Below, one piece after another: positions 9,469 to 19,209 of a stretch of DNA of 64,000 bases. The stretch is from Cladocopium goreaui (taxonomy: Eukaryota > Sar > Dinophyceae > Suessiales > Symbiodiniaceae): assembly GCA_947184155.2 (NCBI GenBank), contig CAMXCT020006412.1, positions 222,501-286,500 of the forward strand, read 5' to 3'. The notes under the pieces were generated by a model. That model saw only the letters and a program-made list of their open reading frames with translations. It searched no databases and had not been told where the DNA came from. The stretch's first letter is position 1. The number at the start of each line of letters is the position of its first letter. A program made the position numbers and the translations under genes.

Positions 9469-11745
9469 CTAGCGGCTGCTCTCAAGTATCAAATAACCCT
9501 TTGGAGCCAAAACTCGTTGAAAAGCGAAAATTGCAGTGACTAGCGTTGCGATCCCGCAAGAGAGCCCCACGGCCAGCCAAACATTACAAAGCGATAATAT
9601 GCCAAACAGTCGTAGGGCACCAACTGCCGCTGATGACATACACCAAAAGAAGATACTAAGCCAAAGGACCTGATCTTGGTTTCATCCCGGAAATACCAAT
9701 CATTGGAGATCATCATCCTAATTTAGATGAATAAAAACAAAATACATTGCAACCTCCAACCAGAGACCGTACTCCGTTCCTGTGCACCATAAAGAGCACC
9801 CTCCAAGGTCAGCAGCAATGGATACACCGCCAAGAAAGGTACCAGCGCTGGACTCGTTCTGGACATCTCGCCCTTGGATCATAACAGACCCAAAGAATGG
9901 GGCAGTTCAACATTGTTTTACATAGTTTAACAGTTTAACCTATAGTTTCACAAATATAGTTTAACATATAGTCTAGTGTATATAACATAATATGGTTTAA
10001 CAATGGTTAACAATGTTTAACATATATATAATTTAATTAATATAGTTCAACACTGACCAAGATCTGAGGTTTGCCTTACATGCTGAACACCCCCATCACT
10101 GAGAAAGAACTAAAGGGAAAGTAGAAAAAGACTGCCTTCAAATTTCAGTCGTCCACCACATCTGGATCACTGGAAAGGATCCAACCAAACTTCCGGCAAA
10201 ATATCACCACACTTACCGAAGCTGTCAAAGACAGAGTCAATGCCTCAAGAGCCGATTACAAAAAAAAACTGAAGGAGGAGTTGATTGATAAATCTCCTTT
10301 CGAGGGGGCCCTTGAAAGTACGGCCATCCCAAAACACCGACAGACTTTCGAATGATCGTCTAGTTGCGCTAGCTAAGAGCCTTCGTAAGGTCCAAAAGGA
10401 CTTGCGGCTCACAGCCCCGCACTCCTGTCCTTCACAAAATGCTGCAAGAATCGGTGGAATGAATGCTTGTGCCGCCCAGCTGAATGGATTTCCAATCGCC
10501 ACAGCAGAAAGGAGGAATAGGGTTTGAAAAAGCTGATGCGCAGCAGCAGCTGTGGTTCCAAAGGAACAAGCAGCTGTGGTCATGTTTGCCAGCACCAACA
10601 TCTTCAAAAAAACAGCCAGGAGGACAGGTCCCGCGAATCGCAAAAAGCGCGAGATCGATCGGAAATTCCGGGGCCAAGCAAAGGGCCGAGGCCATCGGCC
10701 ACTCTTCACCAGCGCACAGATCAGGTAGGCATAGCCGATCAGAGAGGCAACCACCGAAGCGGCCGCCACCCCAGCCAGACCATATTTTGGGCTCAGCCTG
10801 GTGAATTCATCCAAATCGGATCCCACTTGAAGATCATGAAGACATCAGATATCCTAAATATTCCTAAATTATGTTAACCCATTGTCAACTATTGTTAACC
10901 CATTTTTCTGGTATTTTTTCATGTGTTAGAAAAAGGTTTATGGTTGCACCACCCAGCAACAGTCCGTCAGCAACAACATTGATCACCATGCCCACCAGGG
11001 TGACCATTAGAGGCGTAGCCCCATCTTTGGCCGCCAAACAGAAGGAGGTGGCCACTGATGTGCCGCGCTCGATGGGTGCACCGATGGCCCGGATCTGAAG
11101 GTAAATCATGGACAGCGGCAACATCGCCGGGGTGGCGCCCATCAAACGTGTCAAGGGTCCGGCCAAGGCAAAGAGAAATAGGGTCAGAAACAAACCAGAG
11201 CTGGTGGCCAGAAAAATGGCGTGCGATCTGATCTTACGAAGCTGTAGTGGATCACCAGCTGACATGCCCAGCAGGCTCAGGGTTGCCGTATTCAAAAAGG
11301 TCAACACCAGAGAGGCACTGTCAAAGACAGAAGCTGCGGGTCCCATGGCCGCAAGCTGCAAAGAACTGGACCGACCCAGGAAAGCTTTGTCCACGGTGGT
11401 CATCGAGCTGTTGGCCAAGACCAAAAAGAAAGAAGGCAAAACGAATCTTGCAATTTCGCCAGCTGCTGGGACACTTGCAGCTTCAGGGCCTCCATCCAGC
11501 TCGGGTGGCTGTCCACTGGGTCCCGAACCCTCAGAATCTGAAATGGTCTCCACAATCGTTGCAGGATCTGTGGTGGTTATACTGGCTGTTTGTTTCGAGC
11601 TGGGACGGCTATTTGGCATGTCAGCTCGCATGCGCCGCAGCATTCGGCTCTGAGTATAGGGATCGTAGTACTGTCGCGTCGACTCCAATTTCAAAACAAG
11701 CCAAAGCGAGATGAAGAGTGGAGGTATCCAAACGTGACGAGGCAT
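9469..11745 (-). CDS. MATE-family transporter (EDS5/DinF-like), five exons
   Basis: Multi-pass membrane exporter of the MATE family. Exon 1, 11745-10950: ATG with MPRHVWIPPLF and a hydrophobic stretch, an Ser/Pro/Glu-rich linker, then the MATE start GEIARFVLPSFFLVLANSS, TTVDKAFLGRSSSLQLAAMG and further helices. Intron 10949-10826 (GTGCAA...AAG). Exon 2, 10825 to about 10380: GLAGVAAASVVASLIGYAY, AAAAHQLFQTLFLLSAVAIG, AAQAFIPPILA. Exon 3, about 10243-10157: ALTLSLTASVSVVIFC, WILSSDPDVV (the LFTSDP.VV position of MATE proteins). Exon 4, about 9886-9775: ALVPFLAVYPLLLTLEGALY, GAQE. Exon 5, 9669-9469: VLWLSIFFWCMSSAAVGALR to RVLAPKGYLILESSR and TAG. The C-terminus resembles plant EDS5-like proteins (LLSPNGVLYSE). 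Those plant proteins are plastid-envelope exporters; substrate and location here are unknown. Exon edges are estimates. Confidence 0.82.
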
Positions 11746-11992
11746 CCATTCCAGACCTGGCCGATCAAGTCGAAGCCTCACCCCAACTGCTAACTAGTAC
11801 CTTTTTCACGGACTTATATGGGTGTGTCCGAAAATGGGTGCACCCCAAAGTGGCAGTTTTTACTTGGGAAATGATGATAAACCGTTAGATTTTAGGGGTA
11901 CCCAATCTTAGACAAACCAAGAATAAAATGGTTTGTATTGCCATTTTTGAAACTGCAAGTCTCCATGTTTCCCATGTTTTTTCGACATCAGC

Positions 11993-12118
11993 CTCTGAGG
12001 AAGAACTTCCCCAGCACTTCCGCTTGCACCACAAGGACGTGCCCCGAGGCGATCGCTGTAGCCGGGATCAGGGCCCCGAGCATCGCCGAGCGCAGGAAGG
12101 GCTGCAGTTCAAAGAATT
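11993..12118 (-). CDS. GC-rich exon upstream of MATE gene, unknown
   Basis: The minus strand gives EFFELQPFLRSAMLGALIP and ATAIASGHVLVVQAEVLGKF in one frame, much richer in GC than its surroundings. CAG precedes the exon at about 12119 and a GC-type donor (AGAG|GCTGATG) follows at 11992. It is hydrophobic and could be a membrane segment. It lies 250 bp upstream of the MATE start, so it could be an upstream exon of the same gene or the end of a neighbour. No family recognised. Confidence 0.45.
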
Positions 12119-12242
12119 CTGCAGGTGGCCTCGTCACCGTGACACACGTGGAATGGGGATCGAATTCAGGCATTGATGAAAATATATGCAACATAAGGAA
12201 CCATTGAAATTCATAATGATTCATATAAACATATATATATAG

Positions 12243-12433
12243 TTAAACCCACCTACCACATGCCAAGTAGGGGGTTTAAGACACCAAACGCAAGCAACAA
12301 CGGCAAGTGACTTTTACCACAGTGTTTGAGCCAAATGTAAATGTGGCAATGCCAAAATTAGTTCTTCACAACTGGAAAGACAAGCTAGATACAAGGGGTG
12401 ATAAGAGGGATGCCTTACGGCTATTTCTCATGC
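12243..12433. repeat. dispersed ~190-bp repeat, copy 1
   Basis: Near-identical to 22372-22557 (about nine of ten bases by eye). One end carries a hairpin-like pair TAAACCCACCTAC...GTAGGGGGTTTA. On the minus strand both copies keep the peptide GIATFTFGS..VKVTCRCC, although an in-frame stop precedes it. In this copy the repeat abuts the 3' end of the second copia element, so it could be part of that element's tail, with the other copy a solo piece. Confidence 0.75.
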
Positions 12434-12762
12434 TTCTCGTTGTGGTCAACAGATCCCCGAAAAACATGATTCCGAGTGGAATTGAGATAACAAATCAAAC
12501 GCAAGGTTTGCCTATCCTCCCAAGCTGTCCATTTGGAAACCCTTGTTGTTAACCGTCCAACAACAAAACTGATGTCGGGTCTCGCCAGCCATGACAACCA
12601 CAAGCACCTCATGAGAATGCGAGCAGCGTGCTTATGCAATACCCCTTCTCGCATGAAGTCTGCATCGGACATTGACGATTCAGGCAAGCACGAATTTGGC
12701 GCTGACTTCAACTTTTCTTGGAGGGTTCCGGATAACTCAAGTATAGATATGCACACGCCCAT
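12421..12762 (-). pseudogene. copia RT connection-region fragment
   Basis: The minus frame contains AARILMRCLWLSWLARPDIS, FVVGRLTTRVSKWTAWEDR and LRLICYLNSTRNHVFRG, the segment between the RT thumb and RNase H in dinoflagellate copia proteins (KLLY.ARVARPDLL..V..L...VTKWT). It directly follows the integrase start in the next frame, so most of integrase and the RT catalytic core are deleted. It runs out just past KHEK. Confidence 0.8.
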
Positions 12763-12932
12763 CCACTGTATTCATCCCTGATGACCTGAACACTGTGCTC
12801 TTTCCCACTGCTAAGCTTTTGCACAATGATGAAGTCTGTGGCGATCCGCTGACCGAACTGGGTAGTCGGGTCAAGAGCCCCCTTGTCCTCTAAAAGATCA
12901 TGTCTAAACCTTCTCACCTTCTTGCGATACAT
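12708..12932 (-). pseudogene. copia integrase core, N-terminal part only
   Basis: The frame reads MYRKKVRRFRHDL, FGQRIATDFIIVQK, EHSVQVIRDEYSGWACAYLY. IATDFI is the position of the first catalytic Asp of the DDE triad and VIRDEYSGWACAY the following beta strands. The remaining two catalytic positions are absent because the frame breaks into the RT connection fragment at about 12740. Confidence 0.75.
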
Positions 12933-13374
12933 GGGGCATGCTGGATTCTTCGGCTACAAGCCTACGCATGCGATCAATTGGTTCCTCACCTTTGTCATCA
13001 CCATCCGATGAATGATCTGGAACATCTGGATCAACCTGTGCTGGCCGCCCCAGAGGGTGTGCAGGCGGTACTGGATCCGCAACTTCACCGGCAAGGCCCT
13101 TCGAAAATTGCAACTGCTCTTTGAAAATTGGAACAAAATCATCAACCCGATCTACATAATGAAGCTTACACTTTTCAGCAGAAATTTGAACATCACCTGA
13201 TGACATTGCAAAGTAGGGTAACTCATTGGGAAGCCAAATGAAAGGTTTACCAGAACTGACCATCTGATCCAAGAAGCGAACAATGGGGCAATCCTCCAGG
13301 ACTCCATGACGCTGAAACTTGCATTCCCGAAGCGGTCTCCGACCAACTTGACACAAGAGTCACTAGTGTAAGTC
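12904..13374 (-). pseudogene. copia pre-integrase / post-protease segment
   Basis: Minus frames carry CPIVRFLDQMVSSGKPFIWL, PNELPYFAMSSGDVQIS and DRVDDFVPIFKEQL, then an acidic linker and RRLVAEESSMPHV. In related elements this reads into a Cys-containing finger and RAKMYRKKVR; here that finger is missing and the frame shifts to MYRKKVRRF. Upstream the frame continues to SCVKLVGDRFGNASFSV, immediately next to the insertion at 13383. Confidence 0.7.
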
Positions 13375-13382
13375 CCGTTACC

Positions 13383-14139
13383 ATACCCGATCGAATTATG
13401 GGGGAGACGTCGCACCCGGCTTCTTGTAAGATAATTCCAGGGGACTTCCAAAAACCCTATAAAAAGAATTGGTTTTGGGGAATTTTGGCCCTTACAAAAA
13501 GCATAGGTTTTTAGCACCCACATTCGACTTCAAACACCTATACCATTTTATAAGGCGATGACTCTCTTCATGATATGAAAGTTGCATCCTACTCGATGAC
13601 CTTTTTATAAGAAGTTGTGATTTTAGAGAGCGTTTTCGGGCATCATTTTGTAAGGAAACAACTTCTGGTTCCCTGTTTCTGGTTTTCCCGGACTCGTTGA
13701 TTTTCAAGCAGCCATTTTTGTAAGCAGCTCTCAAATGATTGAGGCGAATCAAAAACATGTACAAATCTGAACAATACTTTGTATCAATGCCTAAAAAGCA
13801 TATATTCTTTCAAAAAGGTTCTTCTACTCTTGACGACATCTCCTTACAAAATGTCATTGCACACCCTGCTGAGTTCTTTTTTGTTTTTTGATGTTCAATA
13901 ACAACATCTTGAGCTTACAAAAAGCCTCAAAAAGACAAACTCGATGGTCTTATAAAATGACTTGGCACCTCCAAACTCTTACGAAATGAACACTTGAAAA
14001 TCTACAACTTTGCCTTTTGGGTGCCCTGTTACAAAATGCCCTGGTTAGGGGGATCATTGTAACTACAAAATGCCTATATATAAACCATTTGTAGTGGGGT
14101 CGACCCCTTCCATTCTGTAAGGGAAATTCGAACGGGGAT
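13383..14139. mobile_element. 757-bp non-autonomous TIR element with 8-bp target duplication
   Basis: The element sits in the copia reading frame between ETGNG (protease side) and TYTSDSCVKL. It is flanked by the direct repeat CCGTTACC at 13375-13382 and 14140-14147. Its ends are inverted: ATACCCGATCGAATTA at the left and, on the other strand, ATCCCCGTTCGAATTT at the right (13 of 16 identical). It has no transposase-like frame. Its interior carries about a dozen copies, in both orientations, of a CTTACAAAATG-like word. An 8-bp duplication fits hAT, P or Merlin-type insertion; the family is not identified. Confidence 0.75.
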
Positions 14140-14147
14140 CCGTTACC

Positions 14148-14660
14148 CGTTTCAAATCTAGTTAGCGTTACTCCAAAGGTGAGATTATTGATGACTTCTT
14201 TTGGCAACCCTTGCTGAAAGAATGCACGTTCGGAACCTAGGTCACGACCCGCACCACTACCTGCAATCCACTCAATCTCAAAACTCTTTGAGCTAGTTGA
14301 CTGAGCCAACATGGCTGGCTGATGCGACAGGATGGCAGGGACACAAAGGCAGGCATCTTTGACACCTACGCCGTTGCTATTCCACAGTGTTGCAATGGTT
14401 GCAAACCCCTGTGCGTCAAGCAAACCAACTGCAAAGGACATCATTGTGATGAAAGGACGAACTATGGCATTTACAGACGACTTGAACACTGACCAGGCAG
14501 ATTTCTTCAAAGTCTCATCCGATTCTTGATGGGACACACTGGATGCCTGTGCACTGGGGAGACCAGCTGAACCCACGCCACAACGAATGCTACGGTTGCT
14601 TTTGCAGTTGCCGCTGCCTTTGGCTTGGCTGCTGCTTTTGGTTCGTGGAGGAAAGGACAC
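14148..14660 (-). pseudogene. copia retropepsin region with altered active site
   Basis: The minus frame reads through KKSAWSVFKSSVNAIVRPF and then SFEIEWIAGSGAGRDLGSER, FFQQGLPKEVINNLTFG and TRFETGNG. In relatives the active-site phrase is WI(L/A)DTGA; here Asp-Thr is Gly-Ser (IAGSGAG, about 14240-14280), so the catalytic Asp is lost. The frame is cut by the element at 14139. Confidence 0.7.
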
Positions 14661-15040
14661 TGATCACCTCGATTGCAAGTACCCTGTGGATAAAACAAAC
14701 AAGGAACCGTTGATGCCTTAGCCTTTGGCCTCAGCTTTGCGTCTTTCTTCTCATCAGGCTTTGACTTACCTTTTCCTTTGCCGTCCCCTTTACCAGAACC
14801 GGCACCTTTGGAACCTTCGTCACTGGTTTTGGGCTTCGCCTTTGGCTTTGCCTTGGGATGTGAAGTTGGGCTTGGCAAACCTTTGGAACCCTCACCCTTG
14901 CCACCTTTAGCATCCTTTAGCACCATCTTTGCTACCTTTGGGGTCATCTGTGGCCACGGCCGCCTTTGGCGCCGGTTTGGCTTTCGGCTGCAGTGACGCC
15001 CGAATGGACTCTTCATTTTGGTCCTCCCGAGATTCAGCAA
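14507..15040 (-). pseudogene. copia gag, basic linker with CCCH zinc finger
   Basis: A Lys/Gly/Pro-rich stretch (KAKPKAKPKTSDEG, GKGDGKGKGKSKPDEKK) leads to CLFYPQGTCNRGDQCPFLH at about 14660-14700, a clear CCCH-type finger (C-x7-C-x5-C-x3-H). This finger takes the nucleocapsid place in dinoflagellate copia gag. After it the frame drifts and the protease continues in another frame from about 14640. Confidence 0.75.
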
Positions 15041-15971
15041 CTACAGTCTTTATTTTGTTCATAGGCCACTCCCAACTTCTTGTCTTGGACGTTTCCTTGG
15101 AGTCTCGGATGCGATCGATGTGCCTCTGAAGAACCTTGCATCTTTTCACACGGGAATACAACCAAGTGAAACAAGTTGTCTCGGAAGGTTGGTGTGACTC
15201 TGAAATTGCGTTCAATACATACTCGATTTTGTGGGTAAAATTATCCAAGTCCTTTGCTGAAAATCCATCTCGAGACAAATCTAGCAAGGCTTGTTGGGTA
15301 AATCAAATCTGAAATGTTGGTTCAACACAGAAAGGAAAGCACGGCCACGGGGTGCCTTGCCTGCATTTTGACAAGACTCTGCATATGTTTGGAACTGCAT
15401 ACCTAACTCCCCTTTGAGGTGTTTCGGATCCATCATGAGCGACCGATGTGCATGTCCAAACGTGGGAGTAAACCACTATGCAAAAAGTCCTGCAGTTGCA
15501 AACCTTCAGTGAAACATTCCAGCAGCCAGCTCAACACAACATCTGAACCAGCCTGGTTGATGGCAGCAATCCTAGTCAGTATCGTGTTTTTTCATGACCT
15601 GAACTCTGCAGCTGAAGCTGGAAGGCTATCAATCTTTATCAAAGATAAGTCCTTGGAACGATACACATCTTTTTTAATGAAAAACCCAACACATTTGATC
15701 CAACTCCAATAGACATTGCATGAGCGTGTGGCGACAAAGGATCCCCATAATCAGGTGGACCCTGTGGCGGTCCTGGGCCACCTCCGCCACGCCCGCTACT
15801 GTCCGACAACGAGTCACTTCACCCCCCTGACGATCCAAGCTCCACAGGTGTAATGGATACTGTTGATAAAGACAACAATGTTTTGACTGGAACCCCATCC
15901 GCATTACTACGACCATTACCAGGTGCAGGCGCACCAGGATTAAATCCGACACATGCGGACATCGCTGACAT
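14907..15971 (-). pseudogene. copia gag capsid region, three frames
   Basis: From ATG 15971 the minus strand gives MSAMSACVGFNPGAPAPG; a frameshift leads to SSGRGGGGPGPPQGPPDYGD, then VYRSKDLSLIKIDSLPASAA, INQAGSDVVLSWLLECF, DMHIGRSLMMDPKHLKGELG and, in a third frame, LDLSRDGFSAKDLDNFTHKI to RDSKETSKTRSWEW. The pieces line up head to tail, so this is one decayed gag. Breaks fall near 15830, 15590 and 15300. Confidence 0.75.
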
Positions 15972-16339
15972 AGGTGTATACTTTGGATTCTCTTCGAAGT
16001 TAAGAGGTTATAACTAGGGTTAAGATGAAGTTACATAAGTTCAAGTTAACTTTATCTTAACCTAGTTTCTAACTTCCTAACTTTTTTTGGATGTTTTTCC
16101 TGAAAAATGAGATTGGCATGAAAACGGCCTGCTGAGCACTTTTTTTCAGCACAGAAGCGACAGCATGTTGTCATCTTCGATCCTATATAGACATGACTCG
16201 AACGGTTTTATTCAAGTTTTTTACCACCATGAGGCCACGCGCGACGAGTCCACAACCCTGACCCCTCAGCCAAAGTGGCTGCAAAAAACTTCTTCCTTTG
16301 GGCTTAAACCGTAGCAAACGCGGATGCAAAATTTAGGTG

Positions 16340-16560
16340 ATTTTGTCCGGGAGACGCGGACAAATTGAATTCCAGGTTTTCGACAAGCAACATCATCGAG
16401 GACAACTCCGCGGACAATTGTATGCTAAAGATGCCACTTTCCATTTAACGCAGACATCTGCGCGGACACGTTTTTTCAGCGGACTTAATCACCACGCCTC
16501 CAAAAACGTAGACAAACGCGGACAAACGCGAACAAATCGCGGACAATCCACTTCAGAGAT
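16340..16560. repeat. cluster of GCGGACAA-type words
   Basis: CGCGGACA or a one-base variant occurs about seven times (for example ACGCGGACAAATTG, CCGCGGACAATTG, ACGCGGACAAACGCG) at irregular spacing. There is no frame of interest. It may be a degenerate minisatellite inside the 2-kb insertion. Confidence 0.5.
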
Positions 16561-16796
16561 TTTGGTCAGTCCTTTCTGGTGCTTCTGAGCAAATTCTGCC
16601 ACGTTGCACAGTCCAGACTTCAGTCTTGGCAGTATGAATCTAGGTAGCCTCGGGAAGCTGCCTCGAAACCAGCATCAGAGCTTCCAGGTGTTCCAAGACC
16701 ACCTGTGGTTTCTCCGCTTGGTAGACGGTCATTTGTTAACGACATCCAACCACCCAAAATACAACAAAAATACATTGTTTGCAAAAAAGATTGTAA

Positions 16797-17755
16797 TTAC
16801 TTTACTTCGTGTGATCCCCACCATGACATTTATACATTTTCTTACTGGCAAATCTTCTGGCATTCTATCTGACATATCTTCTGACATTCTATTTGGCATT
16901 CTATCTGGCATATCTTCTGGCATATGATCTGGCATATCTTCTGGCATATCTTCTGGCATTCTATCTGGCAAATCTTCTGTCATTCTATCTGGCATATCTT
17001 CTGGCATTCTATCTGACATATCTTCTGGCATTCTATCTGGCATTCTATCTGGCATTCTATCTGGCATATCTTCTGGCATATATTCTGACATATCTTCTGG
17101 CATTCTATCTGACATATCTTCTGGCAAATATTCTGACATATCTTCTGGCATATCTTCTGGCATATCTTCTGGCATATCTTCTGACATATCTATCTGGCAT
17201 ATCTTCTGGCATATTTTCTGGCATTCTATCTGGCAATTCTTCTGGCATTCTATCTGGCATTCTATCTGGCATATCTTCTGGCATATTATCTGGCATTCTA
17301 TCTGGCATATCTTCTGGCATATCTTCTGGCATATCTTCTGACATTCTTTCTGACATTCTTTCTAACTTTCTTCTGCACATTCTTTGTCCCATATCTTCCT
17401 ACATGAGGTCCGGCAGGGAACACTTGGCGTGGATACTCGCGGTTGTGGTCCGGCAGGGAACACTGGGCGTGGATGGTCGTGGTTGAGGTCCGGCAGGGAA
17501 CACTGGGCGTGGGTGGGCGTGGTTGAGGTCCGGCAGAGAACACTGTGGATCGCGGGTCGCAGTTGAGTGGACGACGAGGACGAGAGGACGACGACGAGGA
17601 CGACGAGGACGACAAGGACGACAAGGATGACAAGGAGGACGAGGAGGACGAGGAGGAGAGGAGGAGGACGAGGCAGGAGTCAGGAGGAGGCAGGAGGAGG
17701 CAGGAGGAGGCAACTGGCATAAAATCTAACAACCCTCACCTGGCAGGTGGGGAAA
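16797..17755. repeat. composite minisatellite element, copy A
   Basis: Three arrays in fixed order: 12-bp units (ATATCTTCTGGC / ATTCTATCTGGC) from about 16850 to 17375; four 40-bp units starting GAGGTCCGGCAGGGAACACT from 17400 to 17563; and a GAC/GAG-rich tract to about 17710. It opens with TTACTTCGTGTGATCCCCAC and closes with CTCACCTGGCAGGTGGGGAAA, both shared with copy B at 23874-25355. The 12-bp period keeps long frames open: MPED/MPDR on the minus strand and YLAYLLAF on the plus. These are repeat artefacts unless shown otherwise. Confidence 0.9.
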
Positions 17756-17996
17756 AACCATACAAATGTTAACTTCCTAGCTTCTTCCTAGTTCGACTAC
17801 TTTTGTAGCTAACTAAGTTATAACCTCCTAAACCACTTATAAGTCTTCCAAAAAATAACGCTAAGATACAACCAAGGTAGCCAGCTTAAGATAAAGATAG
17901 CCAGTTATAAGCTATATTATAGACCTACTTACGCAATAATAACTTACGTTATAAATCCTTAACTTTGGGGAAATTCCAAAGTATAGCATACTCACC

Positions 17997-18976
17997 ATGT
18001 GGTGTTCCAATTGGGATAGGAGCTGGAGGCTGTGCAACAATCGGAATCCTGGGACGATTCTGCAAAATGCGAACATCATTCTGCAATTGCATTGTGACTT
18101 GAACCAGCTCATTTTCGTTTACCGCGCCATTTTCAGGTGTTTGGTTTTCGGAAACAACTGGCTGGGAACGCATTGCTTCGACTTGTTGCTGCAACCCTTG
18201 GACTACTGAACGCATTTCTCTTTGTTCATGTCTTCGTTGGTTAAGTAGATACTCTTGCTCTTTGAGCTTCTCTGATTTTCTTGGAGGGCATCGTGCAACA
18301 GTTGTTGAGAGTTCTGATGAGCTTCATTGGAAATCGGCTGAATCCTATCTATCTCCTGTTGATGCTTGGTTTGCATCTCTGAGATTAGATCATGGGCCCT
18401 ACTTTCAACACCTTTAGTATGAAGTTGTGCTTATTGCTGCAACACTTCACCTTGCGTTTGCATGGCATGGGGCTCAGATTCTAATTGACTCCTGGCCGCA
18501 CTTACAATAGCACTGGCCTCTGACCTAATTTGGAATTCACGACCCCTAGCCTCACTTACAGCAACATGAGCTTGGGACATGATCTCAGTTTCACGGGCTA
18601 CCACGCCATCCGGATCCACCCTAACCGTGACCTGAAGCTGCCTCTGATCCTGATCGTGGACGAAGGTCCGCTGATCTTGCAAGACAATGTTCTGGCCCTG
18701 ACGGTGCTTTGAGTAAGACCTTTGGTCTTGGGAATGGATTGATCCCGGCCCCCGATGTGTGATCTCCCTGGATGATCGACCCGTTGGAGGCCTAGACCCT
18801 TGGCTGCTACTTCGGGATGAACTCTCTGTTGCACTCTGCTTTGTACTAGATTTCTTTACATGGAGTGCCCTGGAAGGAACCGACGGAACCAACTGCTCTG
18901 GTGATGTTGATGAGATTTGCAGAGATGACTCTTCTGATTCCGGGGCTCCCGTGGTTATCTCATTTATGGTTGGCAT
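17997..18976 (-). pseudogene. copia gag N-terminal coiled-coil region
   Basis: ATG at 18976 starts MPTINEITTGAPESEESS, a Ser-rich leader. Then comes a predicted Ala/Gln/Glu coiled coil (MSQAHVAVSEARGREFQI, SEASAIVSAARSQLESEP). A stop codon at 18433-18431 interrupts it, and a frameshift near 18275 is needed to continue into NQRRHEQREMRSVVQGLQQ. The region ends with a Pro-rich stretch, PPAPIPIGTPHG, at the 2-kb insertion. Composition and position suit the gag N-terminus of the downstream element. Confidence 0.6.
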
Positions 18977-19209
18977 GACGCAGGCTGACACTACTTAGCA
19001 AAATGCCGGACCTTTGAAAACAAAGGGGTCAAAACCTGTGATGCGAGGTCGATGCCAAATCCCTCGGGTATGGATGCTTTTGGAGGGTAATGCTCAACAA
19101 ACCTTTGGATTGGATCACACCCTGTCTTCAATCACTTTGGACCGAAAGTTCTATGCTATGCAAGCCACAATGTTGCCGGTCGGCAAGCCCCTGCGTCAAA
19201 ATTTCCAAA

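Larger units (their letters stand above)
15976..17996. mobile_element. ~2-kb inverted-repeat element interrupting copia gag, splice-like ends
   Basis: The left end reads TATACTTTGGATTCTCTTCG then AAGTTAAGAGGTTATAAC. The right end on the opposite strand reads TATACTTTGGAATTTCCCC then AAAGTTAAGGATTTATAAC. On the minus strand the insertion starts directly after a canonical-looking donor, CATG|GTGAGTATGC, and ends before AGAG|AATCCAAAG. Upstream gag (PPAPIPIGTPH) and downstream gag (SAMSACVGFNPGAP) could be joined by removing it. A second imperfect hairpin lies at 16003-16076. A composite minisatellite (16797-17755) is nested inside. No clean target duplication was found. Confidence 0.6.
12421..18991 (-). 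mobile_element. Ty1/copia retrotransposon II, degenerate, with nested insertions
   Basis: Read on the minus strand from 18991 the order is coiled-coil gag N-terminus, insertion (17996-15976), gag, CCCH finger, retropepsin, insertion (14139-13383), pre-integrase, start of integrase core, then a jump to the RT connection region ending near 12421. Frames are broken at least six times and the integrase/RT centre is missing. The gag phrases (SKDLSLIKIDSLPASAAEFR, LLPRLDMHIGRSLMMDPKHL) are of a kind I associate with dinoflagellate copia polyproteins. LTRs are not identified; the 190-bp repeat at 12243-12433 may be the downstream end. Confidence 0.85.

Noticed and set aside
16729-17392. MPEDMPDRM-type acidic repeat protein on the minus strand
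   Set aside because: The 12-bp array is open in several frames on both strands, and copy B at 24 kb is interrupted. Nothing favours translation.
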